Below, piece after piece: positions 56,641 through 64,000 of a DNA stretch of 64,000 bases. The notes under the pieces were generated by a model, which saw only the letters and a list, made by a program, of their open reading frames with translations, made no database searches and was not told the origin of the DNA. Source of the stretch: Devosia sp. GTDB taxonomy: Bacteria > Pseudomonadota > Alphaproteobacteria > Rhizobiales > Devosiaceae. The stretch's first letter is position 1. Every line of letters begins with the position of its first letter. The stretch covers positions 91,306-155,305 of the forward strand of contig JADGNE010000046.1 of NCBI GenBank assembly GCA_015234425.1, written 5' to 3'. The position numbers and the translations under genes were made by a program.

Positions 56641-57222
56641 CTAGCGCAACCCGGTCTTCTGCAGGAGCCCCAGGCGCTTGGCGTCATAATAATAGCCGCG
56701 CGCATAAAACTGCACCGAGCGATCGTGGTTGCCGCCGGCCGTGATATAGGCCCCGGCCAGATAGCGCACCGCATAACGCAGATTGGTTTCGGCATCGAGA
56801 AGGCCTGCGGCCTCACCCGAATAGCCCATGCCGCGCGCGGTGGCGTGGCTGATCTGCATCAGCCCGTAATAAGGCCCGTTGCGTGCTGCCGGATTGTAAT
56901 TGCTCTCGCGCACGATCACCCGGCGCACGAGGCTCTCGGGCACATTATAGACGCTGGAATAGTGAGAAATAAGCCCGTCGAGCGAGCCGCGTTCGCTCTG
57001 CGCAAAGCCGAGCAGGGTTTCGGGATTGGCGCGCGGCACGGCATTGGCCTTGGGCACGTGGCCTTCAGGCGTCGCTGCCGCGGCGAGGGTTTCGATGGCA
57101 CTCGTCGCCGGGATCGCCGCCTGCTTGTTACCGGGCAGGGGCTTCAGCGCCGCCATGGAACAACCAGAGATCACGACGGCCATGGCCATGGTTGCCGCTA
57201 GGCCTGTCACTCGTGCCCGCAT
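56641..57222 (-). CDS. Lytic transglycosylase lipoprotein
   Basis: 193 aa from the ATG at 57222, which has AAGGAA eight bases upstream; the frame runs to 57309. A lipoprotein signal ends in VISGC. The SLT (lysozyme-like) domain at about 80-180 has the catalytic Glu in RRVIVRESNYNPAA, then NGPYYGLMQISHATARGMGY and NLRYAVRYL. It cleaves peptidoglycan to 1,6-anhydro products at the cell envelope. Specific Mlt class not assigned. Confidence 0.88.
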   Translation of the reverse strand: MRARVTGLAATMAMAVVISGCSMAALKPLPGNKQAAIPATSAIETLAAAATPEGHVPKANAVPRANPETLLGFAQSERGSLDGLISHYSSVYNVPESLVRRVIVRESNYNPAARNGPYYGLMQISHATARGMGYSGEAAGLLDAETNLRYAVRYLAGAYITAGGNHDRSVQFYARGYYYDAKRLGLLQKTGLR

Positions 57223-57348
57223 GCGAAAATTCCTTGTCGACGGCAGTAATCTCGGGCGAATACGCCCCAATCTGGGCCCCTTGATGGCGAAATGGGGGGT
57301 GAAGGTCAAGGAAAACGGTCCCTGTCGGCCCCCATGCGGCCCTGTGAC

Positions 57349-58380
57349 TCAGCCGATGCGCAGCTGGCCGAGCACCGCTTGCCCGAGCCGCAGGCTCGCC
57401 CCGCAGCTGATCAGCATCGGCGGCATCGTCAGCCATTCGAGCGTCCAGGCCGATCCCGAACGCTCATATTCATGCACCTGTGCCTGCCCCAGAATACCCG
57501 ACAAGCCGGCATTATACCGCGCCAGCGCCACCAGCACTTCGGCGTTTACCGGGTTGGACTTATGGGCCATCGCCGACGAGCCGCCGCCGCCCGCGAGCTT
57601 GACTGCCGCGACTTCATTTTGCGCCAGAAGCGCAATATCGGCCCCGATCTTGCCGAGGCTCCCGCTGATCTGTGCGAGCACGCTGCCCAGTGCCACGATC
57701 GGATCGCGCTGCGTCTGCCAGGGTGTCGCGATCCCCAGGCCCAGTCGCTGCGCCATTCCGGCCCGAATGGCTTCGGCATGGCCCTCAAAGCTGCCGCCAT
57801 CGCCAACCGGCCCGCCCAACTGCACCACGAGGAGGCTCCGCCGCAGTGCCGCCAGCGCCCGCAGATGCCGGCCAAGCGGTTCGCTCCAGCTGGCAATCTT
57901 GGCGCCCCAAGTCGTCGGCAGCGCCACCTGCATGCGCGTATGCGCCATCAACGCTGTCTCGCCATGGGCTTTTGCCAGCGCCTCCAACTGGTCGAGAAGT
58001 CCGCTCAGTCGCTTTTCGTAAACACTGAATACATCGGCCAGCTGCACCATCAGCGCCGTGTCGATCGCATCCTGGCTGGTTGCCCCGCGATGGAGCGCCG
58101 CCCCATGCGGCTCGGCGATTGTGCCCCGCAACTGCTTGACCAGCGCCGGCACCACCACCCCATCCCGCGCCATGCCGGCCTGAAGCCCTGCCCATTCGGG
58201 CTCAAAGTCCTCAATAGCCGCGCCAATGGCGGCCGCCGCATCCGCGCCGATAAACCCGCAATCCGCACTCGCCTCGGCCAGCGCCCGCTCAAACGCCAAC
58301 ATCGCCGCCAGCTGCCGCTCATCGCCCAGCAGCGCCTCGATTTCATCATCGCCACAAAGGGCCGACAGCAATGTGGTCAT
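57349..58380 (-). CDS. pcaB: 3-carboxy-cis,cis-muconate cycloisomerase
   Basis: Converts 3-carboxymuconate to 4-carboxymuconolactone in the protocatechuate branch of the beta-ketoadipate pathway. 343-aa fumarase/aspartase superfamily protein with the GGSSAMAHKSNPVN signature (about 258-271), HRGATSQDAIDTA and GGPVGDGGSFEG. Shorter than the 400-450 aa of many homologues, as in rhizobial enzymes. Last gene of pcaDCHGB, separated from pcaG by repeat copy E. Confidence 0.9.
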   Translation of the reverse strand: MTTLLSALCGDDEIEALLGDERQLAAMLAFERALAEASADCGFIGADAAAAIGAAIEDFEPEWAGLQAGMARDGVVVPALVKQLRGTIAEPHGAALHRGATSQDAIDTALMVQLADVFSVYEKRLSGLLDQLEALAKAHGETALMAHTRMQVALPTTWGAKIASWSEPLGRHLRALAALRRSLLVVQLGGPVGDGGSFEGHAEAIRAGMAQRLGLGIATPWQTQRDPIVALGSVLAQISGSLGKIGADIALLAQNEVAAVKLAGGGGSSAMAHKSNPVNAEVLVALARYNAGLSGILGQAQVHEYERSGSAWTLEWLTMPPMLISCGASLRLGQAVLGQLRIG

Positions 58381-58460
58381 GAGCTGTTTGGTGTCCCGTA
58401 AGAGAGAGTGTCTATGCGCGCTCGCTTGTCATCCAAGCCTCGCAATCGTGCTGCTGGCAA

Positions 58461-58570
58461 CCCCCACCCAACCTCCCCCTGCAGAAGGGGGAGGAGCGTG
58501 TCGGTGGATCGCAGACCGATCAGCAGACTCGATCGGTCCCTCCCCCTATCAGGGGGAGGCTAGGAGGGGG
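58461..58570. repeat. Paired-hairpin palindromic repeat, copy E
   Basis: The left half (58461-58494) carries CCTCCCCCT and AGGGGGAGG; the right half (58539-58570) mirrors it and ends GGCTAGGAGGGGG. Inserted between pcaG and pcaB within the operon. Confidence 0.75.
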
Positions 58571-58595
58571 TATCGAGAGCCCCAAACCCAACAAA

Positions 58596-59213
58596 TCAAA
58601 AATCGAAAAACACCGTCTCCTTCTCCCCCTGGAGATGGACATCCAGCACATATTTCGGCACCGCTCCCTCTTCACGCCTTGCGATCAGTGTCGTGCGGCG
58701 GCGCTTGTCCATGATCTTGCCGAGCACAAAATCGCTCTCATTGGCTTCGGCTTCGTCTCCAAAATAGAGCCGTGTCATCAGCCCGATATTGATCCCGCGC
58801 GCCACGATCCAGAGGCTGACATGGGGCGCCTGCAGCTTCCCGTCCGGTCCTTCCACACGGCCGGGTTTGATCGTCTCGAACGTCAAGATGCCATCGCCAT
58901 TCGCCGGCTGGCGTCCCCAGCCGGTAAAGGCCGGCGCCGCGTTGGAGTTTCGTGTGGTCGGGGCGGCAAACTGGCCGTCGCCATCGGCCTGCCAGATTTC
59001 GACAACCGCGTCCGCCACCGGCGCGCCGCTGCCATCAATGACGCGGCAGACGATGTCGATGCGCTCGCCCTTGGTGTCGGGCGTCAGCATGGTCTTGCCG
59101 GGATCGTCATAGACGCCGCCCAGCTCGGCAAAATTCGGCGTCATGCCGATATGCACATAGGGCCCGGCGGTCTGCGACGGGGTTTCCTTGAGGATCGGGG
59201 TCGGGTGCAACAT
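58596..59213 (-). CDS. pcaG: Protocatechuate 3,4-dioxygenase alpha subunit
   Basis: 205 aa. Non-iron subunit of the intradiol dioxygenase that opens protocatechuate. Features are KETPSQTAGPYVHIG, VVEIWQADGDGQF, GWGRQ and LQAPHVSLWIVARG. The frame is open to 59378, but the ATG at 59213 overlaps the pcaH stop by one base and starts the conserved segment. Confidence 0.95.
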   Translation of the reverse strand: MLHPTPILKETPSQTAGPYVHIGMTPNFAELGGVYDDPGKTMLTPDTKGERIDIVCRVIDGSGAPVADAVVEIWQADGDGQFAAPTTRNSNAAPAFTGWGRQPANGDGILTFETIKPGRVEGPDGKLQAPHVSLWIVARGINIGLMTRLYFGDEAEANESDFVLGKIMDKRRRTTLIARREEGAVPKYVLDVHLQGEKETVFFDF

Positions 59214-59959
59214 CAGTTCCCCTCCATCTTGTTCTCGAACATGGTCGAGCGGCGGCCGCGCAGCACGATATCGAAGCGATAGGCCAGCGCATCCATCGGC
59301 GTTGTATTGTGGCGGTCGAGCTTGGCGATCAGCTGCTCTATCCCGGCCTTGTCCGGCACGGTGCTCACAATCGGGCACTGCCAGATCATCGGGTCGCCCT
59401 CGAAATACATCTGGGTGATCAGGCGCTGCGCAAAGGCGTGGCCAAAGACCGAGAAGTGGATATGGGCCGGCCGCCAGTCATTGCCGCCATTGGGCCAGGG
59501 ATAGGCCCCCGGCTTGACGGTGCGGAACGAATAGAACCCGTTGGCATCGGTCAGCGCCCGCCCGAACCCGCCGAAATTGGGGTCGAGTGCGGCCAGATAC
59601 CCTTCCTTCTTGTGGCGATAGCGGCCACCGGCATTGGCCTGCCAGAATTCGACCAGCGTATTGGGCACCGGCCGCGCATTCTCGTCCAGCACCTGACCAT
59701 AGACGATCATCCGCTGCCCGATAGCCTCGGTGCCGTCCTGGCTGAAATTGCGGATGAGATCATTGTCGAGCGCCCCGAGCTTTTCATGCCCGAAGGTCGG
59801 TCCCGTCAGCTCCGACTTGGTCGGCCCGAGCGAGAGCAGGCTATGGCGCGGCGCGCGAAACGTCGTGCTCTTATAGCCGGGCGTATTGGCGGGCGGATGC
59901 CAGGCCATGTCGCGCTGGTAGAGCGCCCCGTCTTCTCCGGGCAGGATAATGCCACTCAT
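59213..59959 (-). CDS. pcaH: Protocatechuate 3,4-dioxygenase beta subunit
   Basis: 248 aa. Holds the catalytic Fe(III); the ligands lie in NAGGRYRHK (Tyr), [10 protein letters not shown] (Tyr) and [12 protein letters not shown] (two His). It oxidises protocatechuate to 3-carboxy-cis,cis-muconate. It overlaps pcaC by 4 bases and pcaG by one. Confidence 0.96.
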   Translation of the reverse strand: MSGIILPGEDGALYQRDMAWHPPANTPGYKSTTFRAPRHSLLSLGPTKSELTGPTFGHEKLGALDNDLIRNFSQDGTEAIGQRMIVYGQVLDENARPVPNTLVEFWQANAGGRYRHKKEGYLAALDPNFGGFGRALTDANGFYSFRTVKPGAYPWPNGGNDWRPAHIHFSVFGHAFAQRLITQMYFEGDPMIWQCPIVSTVPDKAGIEQLIAKLDRHNTTPMDALAYRFDIVLRGRRSTMFENKMEGN

Positions 59960-60345
59960 TGCGCGCCCTCCTTGCGCTTTGCCAGTTCTTCCTTGGCGAT
60001 GCGGAAGGCGCGATTGGCCGCCGGCACCCCGGCATAAACGGCCACATGCAGCAGCGCTTCCTTGATGTCATCCGGGCTCGCCCCGGTATTCTCGGTCGCC
60101 CGCACATGCATGGCGACTTCCTCGTCATGTCCAGCCGCGGCCAGCAGCGCCAGCGTGATCAACGAGCGCTCGCGCTTGGTCAGTCCCGGGCGCGACCACA
60201 CCGAGCCCCAGGCCCCTTCGGTGATAAAACTCTGGAAGTCGGTGTCGAACGGGGTTGCCCGCGCGCCCGCCCGGTCCACATGGGCGTCGCCCAGCACCGA
60301 GCGGCGCGTTTCCATGCCCTGCTCGAACCGCGTCTTGTCAGCCAT
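59956..60345 (-). CDS. pcaC: 4-carboxymuconolactone decarboxylase
   Basis: 129-aa carboxymuconolactone-decarboxylase-fold protein with [33 protein letters not shown] and [17 protein letters not shown]. It produces beta-ketoadipate enol-lactone. It overlaps pcaD by 8 bases and pcaH by 4. In some bacteria it is fused to PcaD, but here the two are separate. Confidence 0.95.
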   Translation of the reverse strand: MADKTRFEQGMETRRSVLGDAHVDRAGARATPFDTDFQSFITEGAWGSVWSRPGLTKRERSLITLALLAAAGHDEEVAMHVRATENTGASPDDIKEALLHVAVYAGVPAANRAFRIAKEELAKRKEGAQ

Positions 60346-61132
60346 GACCGGCCTCCTTGAAAAAATCGGCCATCAGCGTTGCCAGCTCCGCCGGCCGCTC
60401 GATGGAAGGAATATGGCCTACGCCCGGCAGGCTTACGAAACGCGCCCCGGGGATTGCCTCGGCCGTGCCCCGCACGAGATCGGGCGGCGTTGCCAAGTCA
60501 TCTTCCCCCGCAACCACCAGCGTCGGCACCGAAATCTTTCCGATTTCGCTCCGCAGATCGGCATCGCGCAGCGTCGCGCAGGTGGCCGCATAGCCCTTGG
60601 CGTCGGCGCGCAGGAACATGTTGCGCCACCCGGCCAGCGCCACGCGCTCATTTTCGCGGAAACCGGGGCTGAACCAGCGCTCCATAATCCCTTCGGCAAT
60701 TGCCCCGAGCCCTTCGGTCAGAACTTTTTCCAGTCGCGCATTCCAGAATGCGGCGTCGCCGACTTTCGGCGCCGTGTCACAGAGCACCAGAGCTTTGAGC
60801 CGCCCCGGATATTTCAGCGCAAATCCCTGCGCGATCAGCCCGCCGACCGAAACCCCGCCCAGCGCCAACTCGTCCACACCGAGATGGTGGAGCAGCCCCG
60901 ATAAATCATCCACATGCTGATCGAGGCTATACTCGCCCGCCGGCGCGTCGCTCAGCCCGTGTCCGCGCTTGTCATAGGAAATGACGCGATAAGTCTCGGC
61001 CAGCCGCGCGATCACACCGTCCCAGATGCGTCCATCCGTGCCCAGCGAATTGGCCAAGGCCACGACAGGCGCCCCTGCTGGTCCACTGACCCGGTAATGC
61101 AGCACCACGCCGCCAATATCTGCAAAAAGCAT
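60338..61132 (-). CDS. pcaD: 3-oxoadipate enol-lactonase
   Basis: 264-aa alpha/beta hydrolase. Nucleophile Ser in GGVSVGGLIAQG (about residue 94); acid in AGEDDLATPPDL; His in LPGVGHIPSIE. Hydrolyses the enol-lactone to beta-ketoadipate. First gene of pcaDCHGB, divergent from pcaQ with a PcaQ box between. The later pathway genes (pcaIJ, pcaF) are not in the window. Confidence 0.94.
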   Translation of the reverse strand: MLFADIGGVVLHYRVSGPAGAPVVALANSLGTDGRIWDGVIARLAETYRVISYDKRGHGLSDAPAGEYSLDQHVDDLSGLLHHLGVDELALGGVSVGGLIAQGFALKYPGRLKALVLCDTAPKVGDAAFWNARLEKVLTEGLGAIAEGIMERWFSPGFRENERVALAGWRNMFLRADAKGYAATCATLRDADLRSEIGKISVPTLVVAGEDDLATPPDLVRGTAEAIPGARFVSLPGVGHIPSIERPAELATLMADFFKEAGHG

Positions 61133-61203
61133 GTTCTACCCCTCGTCAGGCCGATTAAAGCCCGTCCGCCGGCCGAGGTAAAATGATAAACGCTCGCCAG
61201 ATT

Positions 61204-61219
61204 ATAACCCAGTGGTTAT
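61204..61219. promoter_or_regulatory. PcaQ binding site
   Basis: ATAACC-CAGT-GGTTAT lies 72 bases upstream of pcaD and 58 upstream of the pcaQ start. It has the ATAACC-N4-GGTTA form described for PcaQ in Sinorhizobium. Confidence 0.85.
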
Positions 61220-61276
61220 TCTAAATGTGAAATTATGCCTCTTCGAGGCTGGTTGAATAACCGGAAGTCGCAAGAA

Positions 61277-62203
61277 GTGACCGAGCGCCTGATCGATCCG
61301 CGTATCAAACTGCGCCATTTGGCCTGCTTTCTCGAAGTCGCCCGCCAGCGCAGCGTTGTCCGCGCCGCCGCGGCGCTCAATATCAGCCAGCCCGCCGCCA
61401 CCAAGACGGTGCAGGACCTGGAAGACATTCTGGGCACGCGGCTCTTTGATCGGGCCCGCCGCAAACTCCAGCTCACCGCCTTTGGCGAAATCTTTTATCG
61501 CTATGCCTCGACCGCCATCGCCGCTCTTCGCCAGGGTATGGATGCCGCCCGCACCGGGGGCGAAACCGCGCTTGTCCGCGTCGGCGCGCTGCCAACCGTC
61601 TCGGCCCGCATCCTGCCCGAGGCGGTCCAGACCTTCACCGCCGACCATTCAGGCGTCCACACCCGCATCGTCACCGGCCCCAATGATTATCTCCTCACGC
61701 GCCTGCGCACCGGGGACGTCGATCTCGTCATTGGCCGCATGGCCGAACCCGAAGCCATGCTGGGCCTCTCCTTCGAGCATCTTTATTCCGAGCGCGTCGT
61801 CATGGCGGTGCGACCTGGTCATCCCCTGCTGGATCAGCCCGATTTCACCCTCCGCAGCATTGCGCCCTTTCAGGTACTGATGCCCACGCCCGGCTCGGTC
61901 ATCCGCCCCTCGGTCGAGCGCCTCTTGCGCGCCAATGGCCTCACGAGCCTCCGCGATGAGGTCGAAACCATCTCCAATGCCTTTGGCCGTTCCTATGTCC
62001 GCGCCACCGAGGCGGTGTGGATAATTTCCGAGGGGGTCGTCGCCCGCGACGTCGCTGATGGGCAATTGGCGCTGCTGCCGGTCGACACCAGCGAAACTCT
62101 TGGGCCCGTTGGTTTTACCACCCGCGCCGACACGCCGCCGGGTCTTGCCGCCATCAGCCTGATGCAGATCGTCCGCGATATCGCCGCGCGCTTGCGGGCC
62201 TGA
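61277..62203 (+). CDS. pcaQ: LysR-family regulator PcaQ
   Basis: Activator of pcaDCHGB, responding to pathway intermediates. N-terminal helix-turn-helix DPRIKLRHLACFLEVARQRS, then AAALNISQPAATKTVQDLE and GTRLFDR; the C-terminal ligand domain is about 95-300. The GTG at 61277 (308 aa) has GGAAG nearby and gives the usual PcaQ opening; an in-frame ATG at 61235 would add 14 residues with no ribosome site. Confidence 0.92.
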   Translation: MTERLIDPRIKLRHLACFLEVARQRSVVRAAAALNISQPAATKTVQDLEDILGTRLFDRARRKLQLTAFGEIFYRYASTAIAALRQGMDAARTGGETALVRVGALPTVSARILPEAVQTFTADHSGVHTRIVTGPNDYLLTRLRTGDVDLVIGRMAEPEAMLGLSFEHLYSERVVMAVRPGHPLLDQPDFTLRSIAPFQVLMPTPGSVIRPSVERLLRANGLTSLRDEVETISNAFGRSYVRATEAVWIISEGVVARDVADGQLALLPVDTSETLGPVGFTTRADTPPGLAAISLMQIVRDIAARLRA

Positions 62204-62308
62204 TCACGCTCTCGGCACCGCTCTTGCCATTGCCGATTTTTCTGTCTCCCTTACCGCCCCATCGCGCCGCCCCCCGGCGCCGGAACCCATGCAAACGGAG
62301 GTTATCGC

Positions 62309-63763
62309 ATGACAAGTCTCGGCCTGCTGATCGACAATCAGGACGTTCAGGCGACGGGAGGAGCCAGCTTCGAGCGGCGCAATCCGCTGGATGGAGAAAT
62401 TGCGACCACGGCCGCCGCGGCAAGCGTCGAAGACGGCATCCGCGCTGCCGATGTCGCCGCCGCCGCCTTTGTCGAGTGGAGCCGCACCAGCCCCGGCGCC
62501 CGCCGCAAAATCCTCCTTGCTGCGGCCGAAAAGCTCGAAGCCAAGGGCCCAGAGATCATCGCCGCCATGGCCGCCGAAACCGGCGCAACGGCCGGTTGGG
62601 CGGGTTTCAACGTCATGCTCTCGGCCGACATGCTGCGCGAAGCCGCTGGCCTCACTACCCAGATCACCGGCGAGATCATTCCCTCCAATCGCCCCGGCTC
62701 GACCGCCTATGGCGTGCGCCAGGCCGCCGGCGTCGTGCTCTCCATCGCCCCCTGGAACGCTCCAGTGATCCTGGGCATCCGCGCCATCGCGACCCCGCTC
62801 GCCTGCGGCAATACCGTCATCTTCAAGTCGAGCGAAATCTGCCCGCGCACCCATCGCCTCATTGCCGATGCGCTGGTCGAGGCGGGCCTGCCCAAGGGCG
62901 TGCTCAATGTCCTCTCCAATGCGCCGACCGATGCCCCCCAGCTGGTCGAGGCGCTGATCGCCCATCCGGGCGTGCGCCGGATCAATTTCACCGGGTCCAC
63001 CAAGGTCGGCCGGCACATCGCCGAACTTTCGGCGCGCCATTTGAAACCCGCTTTGCTCGAACTCGGCGGCAAGGCGCCCTTCGTCGTCCTCGATGATGCG
63101 GATATCGATGAGGCCGTCGCGGCCGCCGCCTTCGGCGCCTATATGAACCAGGGCCAGATCTGCATGTCGACCGAGCGCATCGTCGTCGATGCCGCCATCG
63201 CCGACGACTTCGTCTCAGCCCTCGCCGCCAAGGCCAAAACCCTCAAGGCGGGCGACCCACGCGAAAACAACACCCCGCTCGGATGCCTTGTCGATGCGTC
63301 GGCGGCCCAGCGCATTGATGGCCTCATCAAGGACGCTGTCGCCAAGGGCGCCAAGATCGTCGCCGGCGGCGGCATTGACGGCGCCATCATGGAAGCCACG
63401 GTGGTCGATCACGTCACCGCCGAGATGAAAATCTTCCACGAGGAAACCTTCGGCCCCATCGTCGCGGTCACCCGCGTCAGCGGCGTTGATGAAGCCATCC
63501 GTGTGGCCAACGACACTGAATATGGCCTTGCCGCCGCTGTCTTCGGCCGTGATGTCACCCGCGCCATGGCCGTCGCCGGCCGCATCCAGAGCGGCATCTG
63601 CCACGTCAATGGCCCCACCGTCCACGACGAAGCCCAGATGCCCTTCGGCGGCGTCAAAGCCTCCGGCTACGGCCGCTTCGGCGGCAAAGCCGGCATCGCC
63701 GAATTCACCGACCTACGCTGGATCACCGTCCAGGGCGCCGAGCACATCCACTATCCGTTCTGA
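62309..63763 (+). CDS. Aldehyde dehydrogenase, vanillin/benzaldehyde dehydrogenase-like
   Basis: 484-aa NAD(P)-dependent aldehyde dehydrogenase. Glu in LLELGGKAP and catalytic Cys in NQGQICMSTERI; also WNAPVILG, GSTKVGRHIA and EETFGPIVAVTRV. The GxICMSTER form is typical of vanillin, salicylaldehyde and benzaldehyde dehydrogenases. Placement next to pcaQ/pca fits conversion of an aromatic aldehyde toward protocatechuate; the substrate is inferred. ACGGAGG precedes the ATG. Confidence 0.88.
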   Translation: MTSLGLLIDNQDVQATGGASFERRNPLDGEIATTAAAASVEDGIRAADVAAAAFVEWSRTSPGARRKILLAAAEKLEAKGPEIIAAMAAETGATAGWAGFNVMLSADMLREAAGLTTQITGEIIPSNRPGSTAYGVRQAAGVVLSIAPWNAPVILGIRAIATPLACGNTVIFKSSEICPRTHRLIADALVEAGLPKGVLNVLSNAPTDAPQLVEALIAHPGVRRINFTGSTKVGRHIAELSARHLKPALLELGGKAPFVVLDDADIDEAVAAAAFGAYMNQGQICMSTERIVVDAAIADDFVSALAAKAKTLKAGDPRENNTPLGCLVDASAAQRIDGLIKDAVAKGAKIVAGGGIDGAIMEATVVDHVTAEMKIFHEETFGPIVAVTRVSGVDEAIRVANDTEYGLAAAVFGRDVTRAMAVAGRIQSGICHVNGPTVHDEAQMPFGGVKASGYGRFGGKAGIAEFTDLRWITVQGAEHIHYPF

Positions 63764-64000
63764 ACTTTTTGGGCACCAGACGGGCAACCCCTCGTGGCCT
63801 TGGCATATAGTGCCCGCAAACACTGAAGTCTCCCTCCCCCTATGTGGGGAGGGTAGCAAAGCTTAGGCCCTCCGGGCCGTAGCGGCGCTAGGGTGGGGGG
63901 GGCTTTTGCCCGACTGCCAACCGTTCTCCTGCCCATCGGCTCTATCGTCATCACCCGGCTTGTGTGGAGGATCTGTGCTTTAGTGGTGGCATCAGCCGGG
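63764..64000. other. Right end of window, no gene recognised
   Basis: Contains repeat element F (63831-63902). The remaining bases show no ribosome site with a convincing frame, and no RNA gene was identified. Confidence 0.4.
63831..63902. repeat. Paired-hairpin repeat family, variant F
   Basis: TCCCTCCCCC-TATGT-GGGGAGGG opens the element and CTAGGGTGGGGGGGG closes it. GGCCCTCCGGGCC and AGCGGCGCT stems fill the middle in place of the second GGGGGAGG hairpin. Confidence 0.6.

Noticed and set aside
49469-63902. CRISPR-like array
   Set aside because: The repeats are kilobases apart, mirrored and intergenic, with no regular spacers and no cas genes.

Overview
The window looks like a chromosomal segment of a high-GC alphaproteobacterium of the order Hyphomicrobiales, with a Devosia-like lineage my best guess. 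The support is the set of lineage markers: GcrA, a DivL in which tyrosine replaces the phospho-histidine, RirA, a PcaQ-controlled pcaDCHGB cluster and a Mrp antiporter with fused A and B subunits. Genus is inference. No rRNA, tRNA, CRISPR, transposase or phage gene was seen.

Layout. 1-1.2 kb: 5' end of polA, a small unknown gene and gcrA. 1.6-5 kb: argD, argF and hslO. 5-9.3 kb: a LuxR/LuxI-type pair (the synthase is divergent), a family 2 glycosyltransferase and a DUF2937 protein. 9.3-16.4 kb: ahcY, a chemoreceptor, divL and tsaE. 16.3-24 kb: a complete propionyl-CoA to succinyl-CoA module (pccB, pccA, mutase, epimerase) with a divergent ScfR/PccR-type regulator. 24-30 kb: a CHASE-PAS-GGDEF-EAL protein, a Gfo/Idh/MocA oxidoreductase, a VOC protein, a secreted unknown and an aldo/keto reductase. 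29.8-35.5 kb: a LacI regulator, a GH38 alpha-mannosidase and a ROK regulator. 35.5-38.6 kb: an IHF-like protein, rirA, a candidate small RNA and uup. 38.6-44.7 kb: the Mrp operon. 44.9-54 kb: a sugar-acid island (aldo/keto reductase, zinc alcohol dehydrogenase, FCD-type GntR regulator, ribose-type ABC transporter, SDR, L-fuconate dehydratase) that fits non-phosphorylative L-fucose use. 54-57.2 kb: a REC-HD-GYP protein, a class D beta-lactamase, Ohr and a lytic transglycosylase lipoprotein. 57.3-63.8 kb: pcaDCHGB, divergent pcaQ, and an aldehyde dehydrogenase that probably feeds the protocatechuate branch.

How the parts work together. GcrA and DivL both belong to the CtrA/GcrA/CcrM cell-cycle circuit, and both have clusters of GANTC (CcrM methylation) sites upstream. 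The catabolic modules each sit beside their own regulator, and several have a good palindromic operator candidate in the shared promoter region: pccR/pccB, lacI/mannosidase, gntR/ABC transporter, aldo-keto/ADH and pcaQ/pcaD. The last matches the published PcaQ box form.

Most worth a second look: the AHL-synthase-like protein that has lost invariant residues beside a fully canonical LuxR receptor; an unannotated structured RNA gene between rirA and uup; a family of paired-hairpin palindromic repeats, seen only right of 49 kb; and a structured leader ahead of argD.
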